Shown piece after piece: positions 1 through 8,496 of a DNA stretch of 64,000 nt; the first letter of the stretch is position 1; every line of letters begins with the position of its first letter. The notes under the pieces are model-generated. The model saw nothing but the letters and a program-made list of their open reading frames with translations, searched no databases and had not been told where the DNA came from. This DNA comes from SHZI01 sp038214295 (lineage in GTDB: Bacteria > Pseudomonadota > Gammaproteobacteria > Steroidobacterales > GCA-2729495): NCBI GenBank assembly GCA_038214295.1, contig JBBQSA010000006.1:29146-93145 (forward strand), read 5' to 3'. A program made the position numbers and the translations under genes.

Positions 1-763
1 GGCAACCGGACCCGTAGATGCCGGTCGGGTGAAACTGCACGAACTCCATGTCCTGGAGCGGCAGGCCGGCCCGGAGGACCATCGCGCTGCCATCGCCGGT
101 GCAGGTGTGCGCGGACGTGCAGGAGAAATACGCTCGGCCGTAGCCGCCGGTAGCCAGTATGGTGCGCTGGGCGCGGAAGCGATGGAGCTTGCCCGTCGCC
201 ATTTCGAGTGCGACGACCCCCCGACACTCGCCACCCTCCATCATGAGGTCGATGGCAAAGAACTCGATAAAGAAGGTTGCCTCGTGCTTCAGCGACTGCT
301 GGTAGAGCGTATGGAGCATCGCGTGGCCGGTACGGTCCGCAGCAGCACAGGTGCGCTGCGCGGTCCCCTTGCCGAAGTTCGTCGTCATGCCGCCGAACGG
401 CCGCTGGTAGATGCGGCCGTCTTCCGTCCGGGAAAAGGGCACGCCGTAGTGCTCGAGTTCGACGACAGCGGCCGGCGCCTCCTTGCACATGTACTCGATG
501 GCGTCCTGGTCACCGAGCCAGTCAGAGCCCTTGACGGTGTCGTACATGTGCCAGCGCCAGTCATCCTCGCCCATGTTGCCGAGCGCTGCACTGATGCCGC
601 CCTGCGCGGCCACGGTATGACTGCGGGTGGGAAATACCTTGGTCAGGCAGGCCGTGGATAACCCGGCTTCCGCGAGACCGACCGTAGCACGGAGGCCTGC
701 CCCGCCTGCGCCAATGACCACCACATCGTAAGTGTGGTCGACGAAGCTGTAGGACGGACTCAT
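1..763 (-). CDS. sdhA: Succinate dehydrogenase flavoprotein subunit (partial, N-terminal 254 residues)
   Basis: Flavoprotein subunit of complex II: oxidises succinate to fumarate and passes electrons through SdhB to quinone at the inner face of the cytoplasmic membrane. The visible N-terminus has the FAD dinucleotide-binding GAGGAG loop at residues 18-23 and the RSHT segment whose His49 should carry the covalent FAD. The frame is still open at the left edge, ending in a QFHPTG segment typical of the family's substrate/capping region. The ATG at 763 overlaps the sdhD stop by ATGA, which fixes the start. The C-terminal half and sdhB lie outside the window. Confidence 0.96.
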   Translation of the reverse strand, partial: MSPSYSFVDHTYDVVVIGAGGAGLRATVGLAEAGLSTACLTKVFPTRSHTVAAQGGISAALGNMGEDDWRWHMYDTVKGSDWLGDQDAIEYMCKEAPAAVVELEHYGVPFSRTEDGRIYQRPFGGMTTNFGKGTAQRTCAAADRTGHAMLHTLYQQSLKHEATFFIEFFAIDLMMEGGECRGVVALEMATGKLHRFRAQRTILATGGYGRAYFSCTSAHTCTGDGSAMVLRAGLPLQDMEFVQFHPTGIYGSGC

Positions 764-1146
764 ACGGGCACTCTCGTGGCAATCAGGAACACGGCGAAGA
801 TTCCGGCAGCCGCGAGCGCCAGGTGAAGCAGGCGCAAGAGCACCAGCACAGCAGCGCGAAGCCCCGGGGAGTGCACGTAATCCTCGACGACCACTTGCGT
901 GCCGAGACTGGAGTGGTAGACAAGCGCAGCCACGAGGAGAACCAGCAGGATCGCGTGCAGTGGGACTGCCACCCACGCACTTGTCGAATAGAAGTCCATG
1001 GACCGCAGGTTGAGCAGGGACAGCCCGAACCAGAACGTGAGGGGCACCATGGCGATGGCGCTCAGGCGCTGGCCCATCCAGTGCTCGGTCCCGGTGCCGG
1101 CGGAGCCGAGCCCGAGCACCCTGCCCAGCGGCGACTTGAGGCTCAT
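760..1146 (-). CDS. sdhD: Succinate dehydrogenase membrane anchor subunit
   Basis: 128-residue small membrane subunit of complex II with three hydrophobic segments. The HWMGQR motif near residue 22 and the YHSSLGTQ...DYVH segment in the second half match SdhD signatures around haem and the quinone site. It is translationally coupled to both neighbours (ATGA overlaps with sdhC upstream and sdhA downstream), so the three genes form one sdhCDA(B) transcript. An AGGTGG ribosome-binding site precedes the ATG. Confidence 0.95.
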   Translation of the reverse strand: MSLKSPLGRVLGLGSAGTGTEHWMGQRLSAIAMVPLTFWFGLSLLNLRSMDFYSTSAWVAVPLHAILLVLLVAALVYHSSLGTQVVVEDYVHSPGLRAAVLVLLRLLHLALAAAGIFAVFLIATRVPV

Positions 1147-1547
1147 GGAACCACCTGCGTGAGAGCCGCGACCCAGAACATGACCGTCAGCAAGGCTGCG
1201 GCGCCAACGGCCACGATGCCTGACTTGCGCGCAACAGCCTTGTCAAAACCAAGTCCGGCGTCCCAGGCGAGGTGCCGCAGCCCGTTGCAGAAGTGGTAGA
1301 AAAAACAAAAGCTCCAACCAACCAGCAGGACCTGGCCCGGCAGGCTCCCCAGGGCCCAGGTTGCCTGCGCATAGGCGGACTGCCCCGTCGCCAATGCCAG
1401 TAGCCAGGCCACCAGCGCCAGGCTGCCCACCGCGAGGGCCATACCGGTCAGACGATGGAGAATTGAAAGGGTGTTACTGATCTGCCAGCGATACACCTGC
1501 AGGTGCGGCGACAGGGGCGGCGATCGGGGCCGCGACGCTTGGGACAT
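1143..1547 (-). CDS. sdhC: Succinate dehydrogenase cytochrome b556 subunit
   Basis: Membrane subunit that anchors SdhAB and helps ligate haem b. It has three transmembrane segments and the family motifs SNTLSILHRLTG and HFCNGLRHLAWD, which include the haem-ligating His region. I chose the ATG at 1547 (134 residues): it has a GGAG box six bases upstream, whereas the in-frame GTG at 1559 lies inside that box. First gene of the sdh operon, divergent from ygfZ. Confidence 0.93.
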   Translation of the reverse strand: MSQASRPRSPPLSPHLQVYRWQISNTLSILHRLTGMALAVGSLALVAWLLALATGQSAYAQATWALGSLPGQVLLVGWSFCFFYHFCNGLRHLAWDAGLGFDKAVARKSGIVAVGAAALLTVMFWVAALTQVVP

Positions 1548-1844
1548 GGAACGCTCCACCTAGAAATCTATGCAACGGCCACGACGTTCCCAGTCCCCGA
1601 AGCGGGTCGGATCCGGACCGGCGGGCCCGCCGATCTCGCGAACCTTAACCAGGGACACCGGTGCCGCGGATGCGGATGCAGCGGACTCGGGACCAGCCAC
1701 CGCCGAATCCCGCGTGGCGGCCGCAGCGGAATGACTGGTCGTTGGCTTTGCGGATTCAGAATCGGTCACCAAATAATTGTGCCAGAATGACGCGGCCTTC
1801 ACCACACCGCAAGCTTCGCAACCGGCTGGATTCAAGGGGTTTCC
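1548..1844. promoter_or_regulatory. Divergent intergenic region sdhC / ygfZ
   Basis: About 300 bases between two divergent genes. It must hold the sdh promoter and probably the ygfZ promoter. An AT-rich patch near 1765-1785 stands out from the GC-rich surroundings, but I could not pick a convincing -35/-10 pair. A 151-residue minus-strand frame across it overlaps ygfZ and looks like a shadow. Confidence 0.4.
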
Positions 1845-2687
1845 GTGCTCCGCAGCGTAGTTCTCGCTGATCGCCGTCTGCTCGTCATCGGCGGGCCGGA
1901 TCGCGTTGCCTTTCTCCAGGGCCAGCTGACCCAGGACGTGGCGATCGCAGGGGCAGGTCTCGGCACGATCGCGGGCTGGGCGGATGCAAAGGGCCGCCTG
2001 ATGTTCGCCGGCCATCTGCTCAGAATCCAGGTCGACGCGGAGGACACGCTGGCACTGCTTGTCCCTGCTGAAATGGCGGAGACACTGCTCAAGCGACTGC
2101 GAATGTATGTGCTGCGGGCGAAGGTCACGCTCGCGATTGCCGACCTGCCGATCCTGGGACTTTTCGGGCCGCCGCCCCAGGCTGACGCCGCGTCAGTGCG
2201 GCTGCATGGCGCGGACGACCGGTACCTCATCCTGGGTCCCGCGGCGGAATGCCTGCGGACTGAGACAATCGCCGGCGAACCGGCCGACTGGGACCTGGCC
2301 GAGATCCGCGCCGGGATACCGGGCATCGTCAGCGCCACTGCGGGTGAATTCGTGCCTCAGATGGTCAATCTGGACCTCCTCGGCGGGATCAGCTTCACCA
2401 AGGGGTGCTACACCGGCCAGGAAATTGTCGCGCGGCTGAAGTACCTGGGGCGGTTGAAGCGCCGGATGCTGCGCTTTTCCGCGGCGGACGAGGTGCCGGC
2501 GGCCGGCGCAGCGCTGTTCGTGGGCCACAGCCTCATCGGCCAGGTCGTTGTTGCGGCACCAACGCCAACCGGCAGCGAGTTTCTCGCCGTCATTCGCCTC
2601 GACGGCCTGCCGGGACCCTTCTACCTGGACGAAGCCCAGACCCGGCCGGTCCGGCGCCTGGAACTGCCCTACGAGGTCCCGGTCTAG
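1845..2687 (+). CDS. ygfZ: YgfZ/GcvT-family folate-binding Fe-S cluster repair protein
   Basis: 280 residues. The decisive motif is KGCYTGQE near residue 186, with the conserved Cys of the YgfZ family (tetrahydrofolate-binding proteins that help maintain Fe-S enzymes). Its position divergent to the Fe-S enzyme operon sdhCDA fits that role. The start is a GTG with only a weak AAGGGG box upstream; no early ATG exists, so the start is somewhat uncertain. It converges on the next gene with 6 bases between stops. Confidence 0.9.
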   Translation: MLRSVVLADRRLLVIGGPDRVAFLQGQLTQDVAIAGAGLGTIAGWADAKGRLMFAGHLLRIQVDAEDTLALLVPAEMAETLLKRLRMYVLRAKVTLAIADLPILGLFGPPPQADAASVRLHGADDRYLILGPAAECLRTETIAGEPADWDLAEIRAGIPGIVSATAGEFVPQMVNLDLLGGISFTKGCYTGQEIVARLKYLGRLKRRMLRFSAADEVPAAGAALFVGHSLIGQVVVAAPTPTGSEFLAVIRLDGLPGPFYLDEAQTRPVRRLELPYEVPV

Positions 2688-2693
2688 AAAACG

Positions 2694-2960
2694 TCAGTCC
2701 GGCCGGGATTTCCGCAAGGCGGGGTTCAGCCGGTCAATGTCTGTCCTGACCTGTTCCGGGGTGCGCTCGTAGACGAGTTCGCGCCCCTTCACAGACCCGG
2801 AATAGGCCTTGCCGTTGCGCGTGGGCAGCAGTTCGCAACGGACGTTATGGATGCCGGTACCCAGGACAACCTCGATCCGCTCCGGCCGCTTGCTGAGCAC
2901 CACGACCTCGATGACCTGGTCACTCTCGGTGATCCGGACCTTGATGGTTTCATTGTGCAT
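2694..2960 (-). CDS. Conserved hypothetical protein, 88 residues
   Basis: Small soluble protein downstream of lysS (21-base gap), with a strong GGAGGAACTG-ATG translation start that supports it being real. The N-terminal half looks beta-rich and the C-terminal half is charged (ends in RKSRPD). I do not recognise a family or catalytic motif. Position at the tail of recJ-prfB-lysS suggests co-transcription, not a function. Confidence 0.65.
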   Translation of the reverse strand: MHNETIKVRITESDQVIEVVVLSKRPERIEVVLGTGIHNVRCELLPTRNGKAYSGSVKGRELVYERTPEQVRTDIDRLNPALRKSRPD

Positions 2961-2981
2961 CAGTTCCTCCGCTCGCCCCGG

Positions 2982-4469
2982 TCAGGTAGCACTGTCCCGC
3001 AGGTGCGGAAACAGCAGCACGTCCCGTATCGACGGCTGGTTGGCAATGAACATCACCAGGCGATCCACACCAATGCCCAGCCCCGCCGTCGGTGGCATGC
3101 CGTACTCCAGGGCCGTGATGTAGTCCGTGTCGTAGAACATGGCTTCCTCATCGCCCGAATCCTTCTGCGCCACCTGGGCACGGAAGCGCTCCGCCTGGTC
3201 CTCGGGATCGTTCAGCTCGGAGAAGCCGTTGGCGAGTTCCCGGCCATTGACGAAGAATTCGAAGCGATCCGTGAGAAAGCCATCTGCGTCGCTCTGCCGG
3301 GCCAGCGGCGAAACCTCTGCCGGATAGCCGGTGACAAAGGTCGGCCCGATCAGCTGATGCTCCGCGGTCTTCTCGAAGATCTCGATGAGTAGCTTCCCGG
3401 CCCCGAACGAATCCTTGACGGGAATACCGAGCGTCCCGCACACCCCGCGGAGATAACTCACGTCGCGAAAGCGGGCCCGGTCCAGCGAGAGATTATGCAA
3501 TTGAATGGCGTCCTCCACCGACAACTGGCGAAACGGCAAACCCAGGTCGTGAGTGGTGCCCTGGTACTCGACCAGGGTCGTCCCCAGCACGTGCATGGCC
3601 AGGCTGCGGAGCATGTTCTCCAGCAGGTCGATCAGGGTCCGGTAGTCGGCGTAGGCAATGTACAGTTCCAGCATCGTGAATTCGGGATTATGCTGGGTCG
3701 ATACGCCTTCATTCCGGAAATTGCGGTTCAGCTCGTACACCCGCTCGAAGCCACCCACCACCAGCCGCTTCAGGTAGAGCTCCGGCGCCACGCGCAGGTA
3801 CAGCTGCCGGTCCAGGGCGTTGTGGTGCGTAACGAAGGGCCTGGCGACAGCCCCACCGGGAATCGCCTGCATCATCGGGGTCTCGACCTCGAGGAAGTCG
3901 ATTGCGTTGAGATAGTTGCGGAGGAACTGGACGACCCGTGTCCTGGTTTCGAAGACCCGGCGCGTCTCCTCGTTTACGATCAGGTCCACGTAGCGTTGCC
4001 GGTAGCGTACTTCCTGGTCGGTAAGACCGTGAAACTTCTCGGGGAGTGGCTGTAGCGACTTTGTCAGCAGCGTCAGGTCGGCTACCCTGACGCTGAGTTC
4101 GCCAGTCTTGGTGCGGAAGACGGTGCCCCGCACGCCGATGATGTCGCCGAGATCGAGACTCTTGAAGGCGGCGTAGGCGGCATCCCCCAGCGTATCCCGC
4201 TGCAGGAACACCTGGATCTGGCCGGAACGGTCCTGCAGCGTGGCGAAGCTGGCCTTGCCCATGATGCGCCGGGTCAGCATCCGACCGCCGACGCTGACCT
4301 CGACGGCATCCACCTCGAGCGACTCGTTGCCATGACCGGAGTAGATGGCGTGAAGCTGCCCGGCAAGCGCGCTGCGCCGGAAGCTGTTGGGAAAAGCAAA
4401 GCCCGCGGCCCGCAACTCGGCCAGTTTCCGGCGGCGCTCCGCCACGAGCTTGTTGTCTTCGTGGGTCAT
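2982..4469 (-). CDS. lysS: Lysyl-tRNA synthetase, class II
   Basis: 495 residues, the normal length for class II LysRS. It charges tRNA-Lys in the cytosol. An N-terminal OB-fold anticodon-binding domain (about residues 50-150) is followed by the class II catalytic core with motif 2 (FRNEGVSTQHNPEF) and motif 3 (GIGVDRL, near residue 470). It starts two bases after the prfB stop, matching the conserved recJ-prfB-lysS order. Confidence 0.97.
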   Translation of the reverse strand: MTHEDNKLVAERRRKLAELRAAGFAFPNSFRRSALAGQLHAIYSGHGNESLEVDAVEVSVGGRMLTRRIMGKASFATLQDRSGQIQVFLQRDTLGDAAYAAFKSLDLGDIIGVRGTVFRTKTGELSVRVADLTLLTKSLQPLPEKFHGLTDQEVRYRQRYVDLIVNEETRRVFETRTRVVQFLRNYLNAIDFLEVETPMMQAIPGGAVARPFVTHHNALDRQLYLRVAPELYLKRLVVGGFERVYELNRNFRNEGVSTQHNPEFTMLELYIAYADYRTLIDLLENMLRSLAMHVLGTTLVEYQGTTHDLGLPFRQLSVEDAIQLHNLSLDRARFRDVSYLRGVCGTLGIPVKDSFGAGKLLIEIFEKTAEHQLIGPTFVTGYPAEVSPLARQSDADGFLTDRFEFFVNGRELANGFSELNDPEDQAERFRAQVAQKDSGDEEAMFYDTDYITALEYGMPPTAGLGIGVDRLVMFIANQPSIRDVLLFPHLRDSAT

Positions 4470-4471
4470 TA

Positions 4472-5567
4472 TCAGAGGCCCTGCTTCAGGCTGGCTTCAA
4501 TGAATTTCCTTAAGTCGCCGTCGAGAATCTTGTCCGGACTGCCGGACTCGACACCCGTCCGGAGATCCTTGACCCGGGACTGATCGAGGACGTAGGAGCG
4601 GATCTGCTGGCCCCAGCCCACGTCCGTCTTGGTGTCCTCAATCGCCTGCGCCTCGGCGCGCCGCCGCAACTCCTCGAGTTCGTACAGCTTGGCGCGCAGC
4701 ATCTTCATCGCGGTGGCCCGGTTCTTGTGCTGGGAGCGCTCGTTCTGGCACTGCACGACCGTGTTGGTGGGCACGTGCGTAATGCGCACCGCGGACTCCG
4801 TCTTGTTGACGTGCTGGCCGCCGGCACCACTCGCCCGGTACACGTCGGTACGCAGGTCCGACGGATCGATCTCGATCTCGATGTCGTCGTCCAGTTCCGG
4901 AGAGACAAAGACGGCGGCGAACGAGGTGTGGCGGCGGTTACCCGAATCGAAGGGCGACTTCCTGACCAGCCGGTGCACGCCGGTTTCCGTCCGCAGCCAG
5001 CCGTAGGCATAGGGCCCGCTGACCTGGATGGTGGCGCTCTTGATCCCCGCCACTTCCCCGGCTGACGCCTCGATCATCTCGGCGGCAAAACCGTTCGACT
5101 CGGCGTACTTGAGATACATCCGCAGGAGCATAGCCGCCCAGTCCTGCGCCTCGGTGCCGCCGGCGCCTGCCTGGACGTCAAGGAAGGCATTGGCGGCATC
5201 GTGCTTGCCGGCGAACATGCGGGCAAACTCGAGTTGCTCCACGTCAGTGGTCACGCCTTTCAGGTCACGAACCACCTCTTCGACGGTCGACTCGTCGTCT
5301 GCTTCCTCAGCGAGCTCGAGCAGGCCCACGGAATCCTCAAGGGACCGGTCGATTTTCTCGATGCGGCTCAGCACGAACTCCAGCTCGGACTGCTCCCTGC
5401 CCAGGGCCTGGGCACGGCCCGAATCGTTCCAGACGGAGGGATCCTGGAGAGCCTCGCGGACTTCGCTCAGCCGGCGGGCCTTGGCGTCGAAGTCAAAGAT
5501 ACCCCCTGAGCGCGCCGCAGCGCTCACGAAGGTCGCGGATGGAGAGCTTGATCTGGGCAGTTTCCAT
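4472..5567 (-). CDS. prfB: Peptide chain release factor 2 (with programmed +1 frameshift)
   Basis: RF2 ends translation at UGA and UAA codons. The real start is the ATG at 5567. A 24-codon leader runs to CTT-TGA at 5498-5493; ribosomes must slip +1 there to continue with GAC at 5494, giving about 364 residues (E. coli RF2 has 365). The joined leader and body read ...GALRGYL-DFDAKARRL..., matching the family. The body has the SPF tripeptide that recognises UGA (in RKSPFDSG) and the catalytic GGQ loop (SGAGGQHVN). Coordinates are join(5567..5496, 5494..4472). A continuous frame starting at 5527 is an artefact: its first 11 residues are leader DNA read in the wrong frame. Confidence 0.96.
5492..5507 (-). 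other. prfB: RF2 programmed +1 frameshift signal
   Basis: Read on the minus strand this is AGGGGGTATCTTTGAC: an internal Shine-Dalgarno-like AGGGGG, three spacer bases, the slippery CTT, then in-frame stop TGA followed by C. It matches the classical E. coli prfB signal. Low RF2 makes the ribosome pause at UGA and slip, so RF2 autoregulates its own synthesis. The mechanism is known for the family; the elements are visible here. Confidence 0.96.
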
Positions 5568-5597
5568 GGTCAGGGGTCACGCGGGAAAAACGGCATG

Positions 5598-7343
5598 CTA
5601 GACGCAATCCAGGTGCTCAACAACCAGCTGGGCCTTGCGCGTTGCCCGGTAGTGGTTCACGTCGAGGCGATAGATGAGGCGCACCGGGACGTCCCTGGCG
5701 CTCGCCAGTGGCCCGTGACGAAAGGCGATCGCATCCAGCACGGGTCCGCCATCCCGGTGCTGGACCCGCAGCCGCAGGTGCTGCTCGCCCACGATCCGCT
5801 GCTCCCGCACGTCAAAGAGGTTATCGAACAGCGGCTCGGGGAAGGCCTGCCCCCAGGGCCCGCCGCCGGCGAGGGCTTCAGCGAGCTCCAGGTGGAGGTC
5901 AGCCGGCCCGAGCCCCCCGTCAGTCCAGAGCACGGCGCCGGCCCCCAGGACGGAGGCCTGCCGGGACACCTCGGCCGCGAGGGCCCGGCTGAAGTCCGGC
6001 AGGTCCGGCTCGGCCAGAGACAGCCCGGCCGCCATCGCGTGCCCGCCGTAGCGCACTTCGACACCGGGGCAGGCGGTGACCGCGGCGGCAATGGCATCGC
6101 GGATGTTCAGCCCTTCGACGGACCGGGCCGAACCGCGCAGCATCCCCGCTTCCGTCCCCCGGGCGAAGGCAATGGCTGGCTGGCCCGTGATTTCCCGCAT
6201 CCGGTTTGCCACCAGCCCGACGATGCCGGGATGCCAGCGCTCATCGAAGAGGCACAGCCCCGCCCCCGCCGCAAAGTCAGGAAGATCGGCAAGCAGTGCC
6301 TCAGCTTCCGCCTGCATCCGCTGCTGGAGACCGCGCCGCTCGGTGTTGAGTTCGTCCAGCTGGGACGCGTGCCCGAGCGCCGTGGCCGTGTCCGCCGCCA
6401 GCAGACAGTCGATGCCCAGCGTCATGTCGGTGAGCCGACCGGCCGCATTGAGCCGCGGCGCAATGGCAAAGCCAAGGTCTCCCCCGCGGGCGAGAGCCGG
6501 ATCGCGCCCGGCGGCCTGGAACAGGGCCTCTATCCCCGGCCGTGAACGGCCGGAACGGATGCGCCGCAGGCCCTCGGCCACCAGAATCCGGTTGTTGAAA
6601 TCGAGGGGCACCAGATCGGCGACGGTGCCCAGAGCGACCAGGTCGAGGCAGTCAGCGACGGCGTCACGGGCAACCTGTGCGGTGATGAGTCCCCGCTCGG
6701 CAAGACAACGGCCCGTGGCTGCCATCAGGTAAAAGGCCACGCCAACCCCGCACAGCGCCGGGCTCGCAAATGTCGACCCCGGCAAGTTGGGATTCACGAT
6801 GAGCGCTGCATCCGGCAGGCGCGGACCTGCCAGGTGATGATCGGTGATCAGCACCTCCATGCCCAGCTCGCGCGCCCGGCGCACCCCGTCAATGCTGGTG
6901 ATGCCGTTGTCGACGGTCACCAGCAGGTGCGGCTCGCGGGCCGCGGCCAGTTCCGCGATGCCGCGTGAGAGTCCGTAGCCCAGCGTGAAGCGGTCGGGGA
7001 CCAGAAAGCCCGGACTGGCAAAGCCGAAGGCCCGCAGGCAACTGACCGTGAGGGCCGTGGCCGTCGCGCCATCCGCGTCGAAGTCCCCGATGACCAGGAT
7101 GCGCTCGCCCTGCTCGCGGGACCGGGCAAGGCGTTCGGCCGCCGCCGTGACGCCAGGCAGGTCGCCAATGGGGACCAGCCGCGCAAGCCCCGGGCGAAGC
7201 TCGGCCGGGGCCACCTGCCGGGCGGCAAGCACCCGGCGCAGGACCGGGTGCAGGTCGGCAGGCAGGGCTTCCAGAAGCGGCGTGGGGGCCAGCCGGCAAC
7301 GGATGTCGCGGGCACCGTCCGGCGGAGCGCTACGCAGGCTCAT
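5598..7343 (-). CDS. recJ: Single-stranded-DNA-specific exonuclease RecJ
   Basis: 581 residues. 5'-3' ssDNA exonuclease of the DHH phosphoesterase superfamily, used in recombination and mismatch repair. The motifs GDFDADGATAT near residue 85 and TDHHLAG near residue 165 provide the metal-binding aspartates and the DHH signature; a DHHA1 and C-terminal OB domain follow. I chose the ATG at 7343 because the in-frame GTG at 7385 would overlap the divergent gene's start. First gene of recJ-prfB-lysS, 30 bases from prfB. Confidence 0.94.
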   Translation of the reverse strand: MSLRSAPPDGARDIRCRLAPTPLLEALPADLHPVLRRVLAARQVAPAELRPGLARLVPIGDLPGVTAAAERLARSREQGERILVIGDFDADGATATALTVSCLRAFGFASPGFLVPDRFTLGYGLSRGIAELAAAREPHLLVTVDNGITSIDGVRRARELGMEVLITDHHLAGPRLPDAALIVNPNLPGSTFASPALCGVGVAFYLMAATGRCLAERGLITAQVARDAVADCLDLVALGTVADLVPLDFNNRILVAEGLRRIRSGRSRPGIEALFQAAGRDPALARGGDLGFAIAPRLNAAGRLTDMTLGIDCLLAADTATALGHASQLDELNTERRGLQQRMQAEAEALLADLPDFAAGAGLCLFDERWHPGIVGLVANRMREITGQPAIAFARGTEAGMLRGSARSVEGLNIRDAIAAAVTACPGVEVRYGGHAMAAGLSLAEPDLPDFSRALAAEVSRQASVLGAGAVLWTDGGLGPADLHLELAEALAGGGPWGQAFPEPLFDNLFDVREQRIVGEQHLRLRVQHRDGGPVLDAIAFRHGPLASARDVPVRLIYRLDVNHYRATRKAQLVVEHLDCV

Positions 7344-7373
7344 GCTATCGTCTGGGGCCAACGGGGAAGGGTC

Positions 7374-7754
7374 ATGAAACTGCACGCCGAGAAGGGCTCG
7401 GGAAATTATATACAGTCGGTCTCAGCTGATTCTGTCGTGATCAATGGCACGACCTTTTCCGGGCCAGTCATCGTCAGCGCGGACCGCATCATCACGGGCT
7501 GGCTGCCCCGCCCCATCGCGGACCTCCAGATCGATGACTTTCTCCCGGTGCTGGACCTGGATCCGGAAGTGATTCTGTTCGGCACCGGGCCGAACCACCA
7601 CTTTGCCGGCAACCGCCTGATGACCGCCATCATGTCCCGGGGTGTTGGCTTCGAGGTAATGGCGACGGCCGCTGCTTGCCGCACCTACAACGTGCTCGCC
7701 GCAGAGGATCGCCGGGTTGTGGCCGCGCTGCTCCTGGAACCCAGGGCTGGCTGA
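7374..7754 (+). CDS. Mth938-like domain (DUF498) protein
   Basis: 126 residues; ATG at 7374. The sequence (…YIQSVSADSVVINGTTF…PEVILFGTG…GVGFEVMATAAACRTYNVLAAEDR) matches the small Mth938/NDUFAF3-like fold, whose mitochondrial members help assemble complex I and whose bacterial role is not settled. It lies divergent from recJ (30-base gap) and converges on nlpD with 6 bases between stops. It sits where rpoS is found in E. coli after nlpD, but is on the opposite strand. Confidence 0.8.
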   Translation: MKLHAEKGSGNYIQSVSADSVVINGTTFSGPVIVSADRIITGWLPRPIADLQIDDFLPVLDLDPEVILFGTGPNHHFAGNRLMTAIMSRGVGFEVMATAAACRTYNVLAAEDRRVVAALLLEPRAG

Positions 7755-7760
7755 CTTCAT

Positions 7761-8486
7761 TCAGCGCCCGGGCAGCTCGCTGAGCGGATCCACGGGAATG
7801 CCGTTGCGGCGAATTTCGAAGTGCAGTATCGCGCGCCGACCCTGGAGGCCCGGCGACGGCCCCTCGCCCATCCGGGCAATGAGCTGCCCGGCAGCCACGT
7901 CCTCGCCTTCGCGGACCAGCAAGGCCCGGTTGTAGCCATAAGCGCTGAGCCAGTTGGCGCTGTGCTTGATGATGAGCAGTTCCCCGTAACCCACGAGGCC
8001 GCTACCGGCGTATACAACCCGGCCGCCGGCCGCCGCGCGCACGGGATCGCCCGGCTCGCCCTTGATCTGGATACCCGACGCCGTGAGCGGTGACTCGCCG
8101 TAGCGCACGAGCACCGGACCGGCGACGGGCCACTGCCACCGGGGAGGCCCCTCGACAATGCCGACCGGCGCGCTGTCCGCCGCCCCGCCGGCCGACGCGC
8201 CACCCGGCGGCCTCAACCGCAGGACCTGGCCCACCTGGATCAGGGTGCCGTCACCCAAGCCGTTCCAGGCCGCCAGGCTGCCGACATCGAGACCGTACCT
8301 GAAGGCGATGCCGTACAGCGTCTCGCCGGCCTGCACCCGGTGCGCGCCGGGCCGCTCGCCCCCGGGCACCCGAACCCCGGTCCGCGGCTTGCCAGCCGGT
8401 GACTCCTCCCACCGGACAGCAGCACTGCAGCCGGCGACCAGCAGAACCATCAGGGTGACCAGGAGCCGCTGGAGCAGACAGCTCAT
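7761..8486 (-). CDS. nlpD: NlpD-like lipoprotein, LysM + LytM (M23-like) domains
   Basis: 241 residues with a lipoprotein signal (MSCLLQRLLVTLMVLLVAGC, lipobox Cys near residue 20), a LysM peptidoglycan-binding repeat (about residues 45-90, VQAGETLYGIAFRYGL) and a C-terminal LytM domain. The domain has KG where active M23 enzymes have HxG and keeps only one His of the HxH pair (LHFEI). It should therefore be a non-catalytic amidase activator, as E. coli NlpD is for AmiC in cell separation. Shorter than E. coli NlpD. Start chosen at the signal peptide; the longer frame upstream overlaps pcm. Confidence 0.9.
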   Translation of the reverse strand: MSCLLQRLLVTLMVLLVAGCSAAVRWEESPAGKPRTGVRVPGGERPGAHRVQAGETLYGIAFRYGLDVGSLAAWNGLGDGTLIQVGQVLRLRPPGGASAGGAADSAPVGIVEGPPRWQWPVAGPVLVRYGESPLTASGIQIKGEPGDPVRAAAGGRVVYAGSGLVGYGELLIIKHSANWLSAYGYNRALLVREGEDVAAGQLIARMGEGPSPGLQGRRAILHFEIRRNGIPVDPLSELPGR

Positions 8487-8496
8487 CGCTCGCCGT

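Noticed and set aside
1769..1784. TGGCAC on the minus strand resembling a sigma-54 -24 box upstream of sdhC
   Set aside because: The matching -12 position reads TTTGG and lacks the required GC, so the element is incomplete.
1560..2015. 151-residue minus-strand frame directly upstream of sdhC
   Set aside because: It overlaps ygfZ, has no recognisable domain, and its composition fits an antisense shadow of ygfZ plus the intergenic region.
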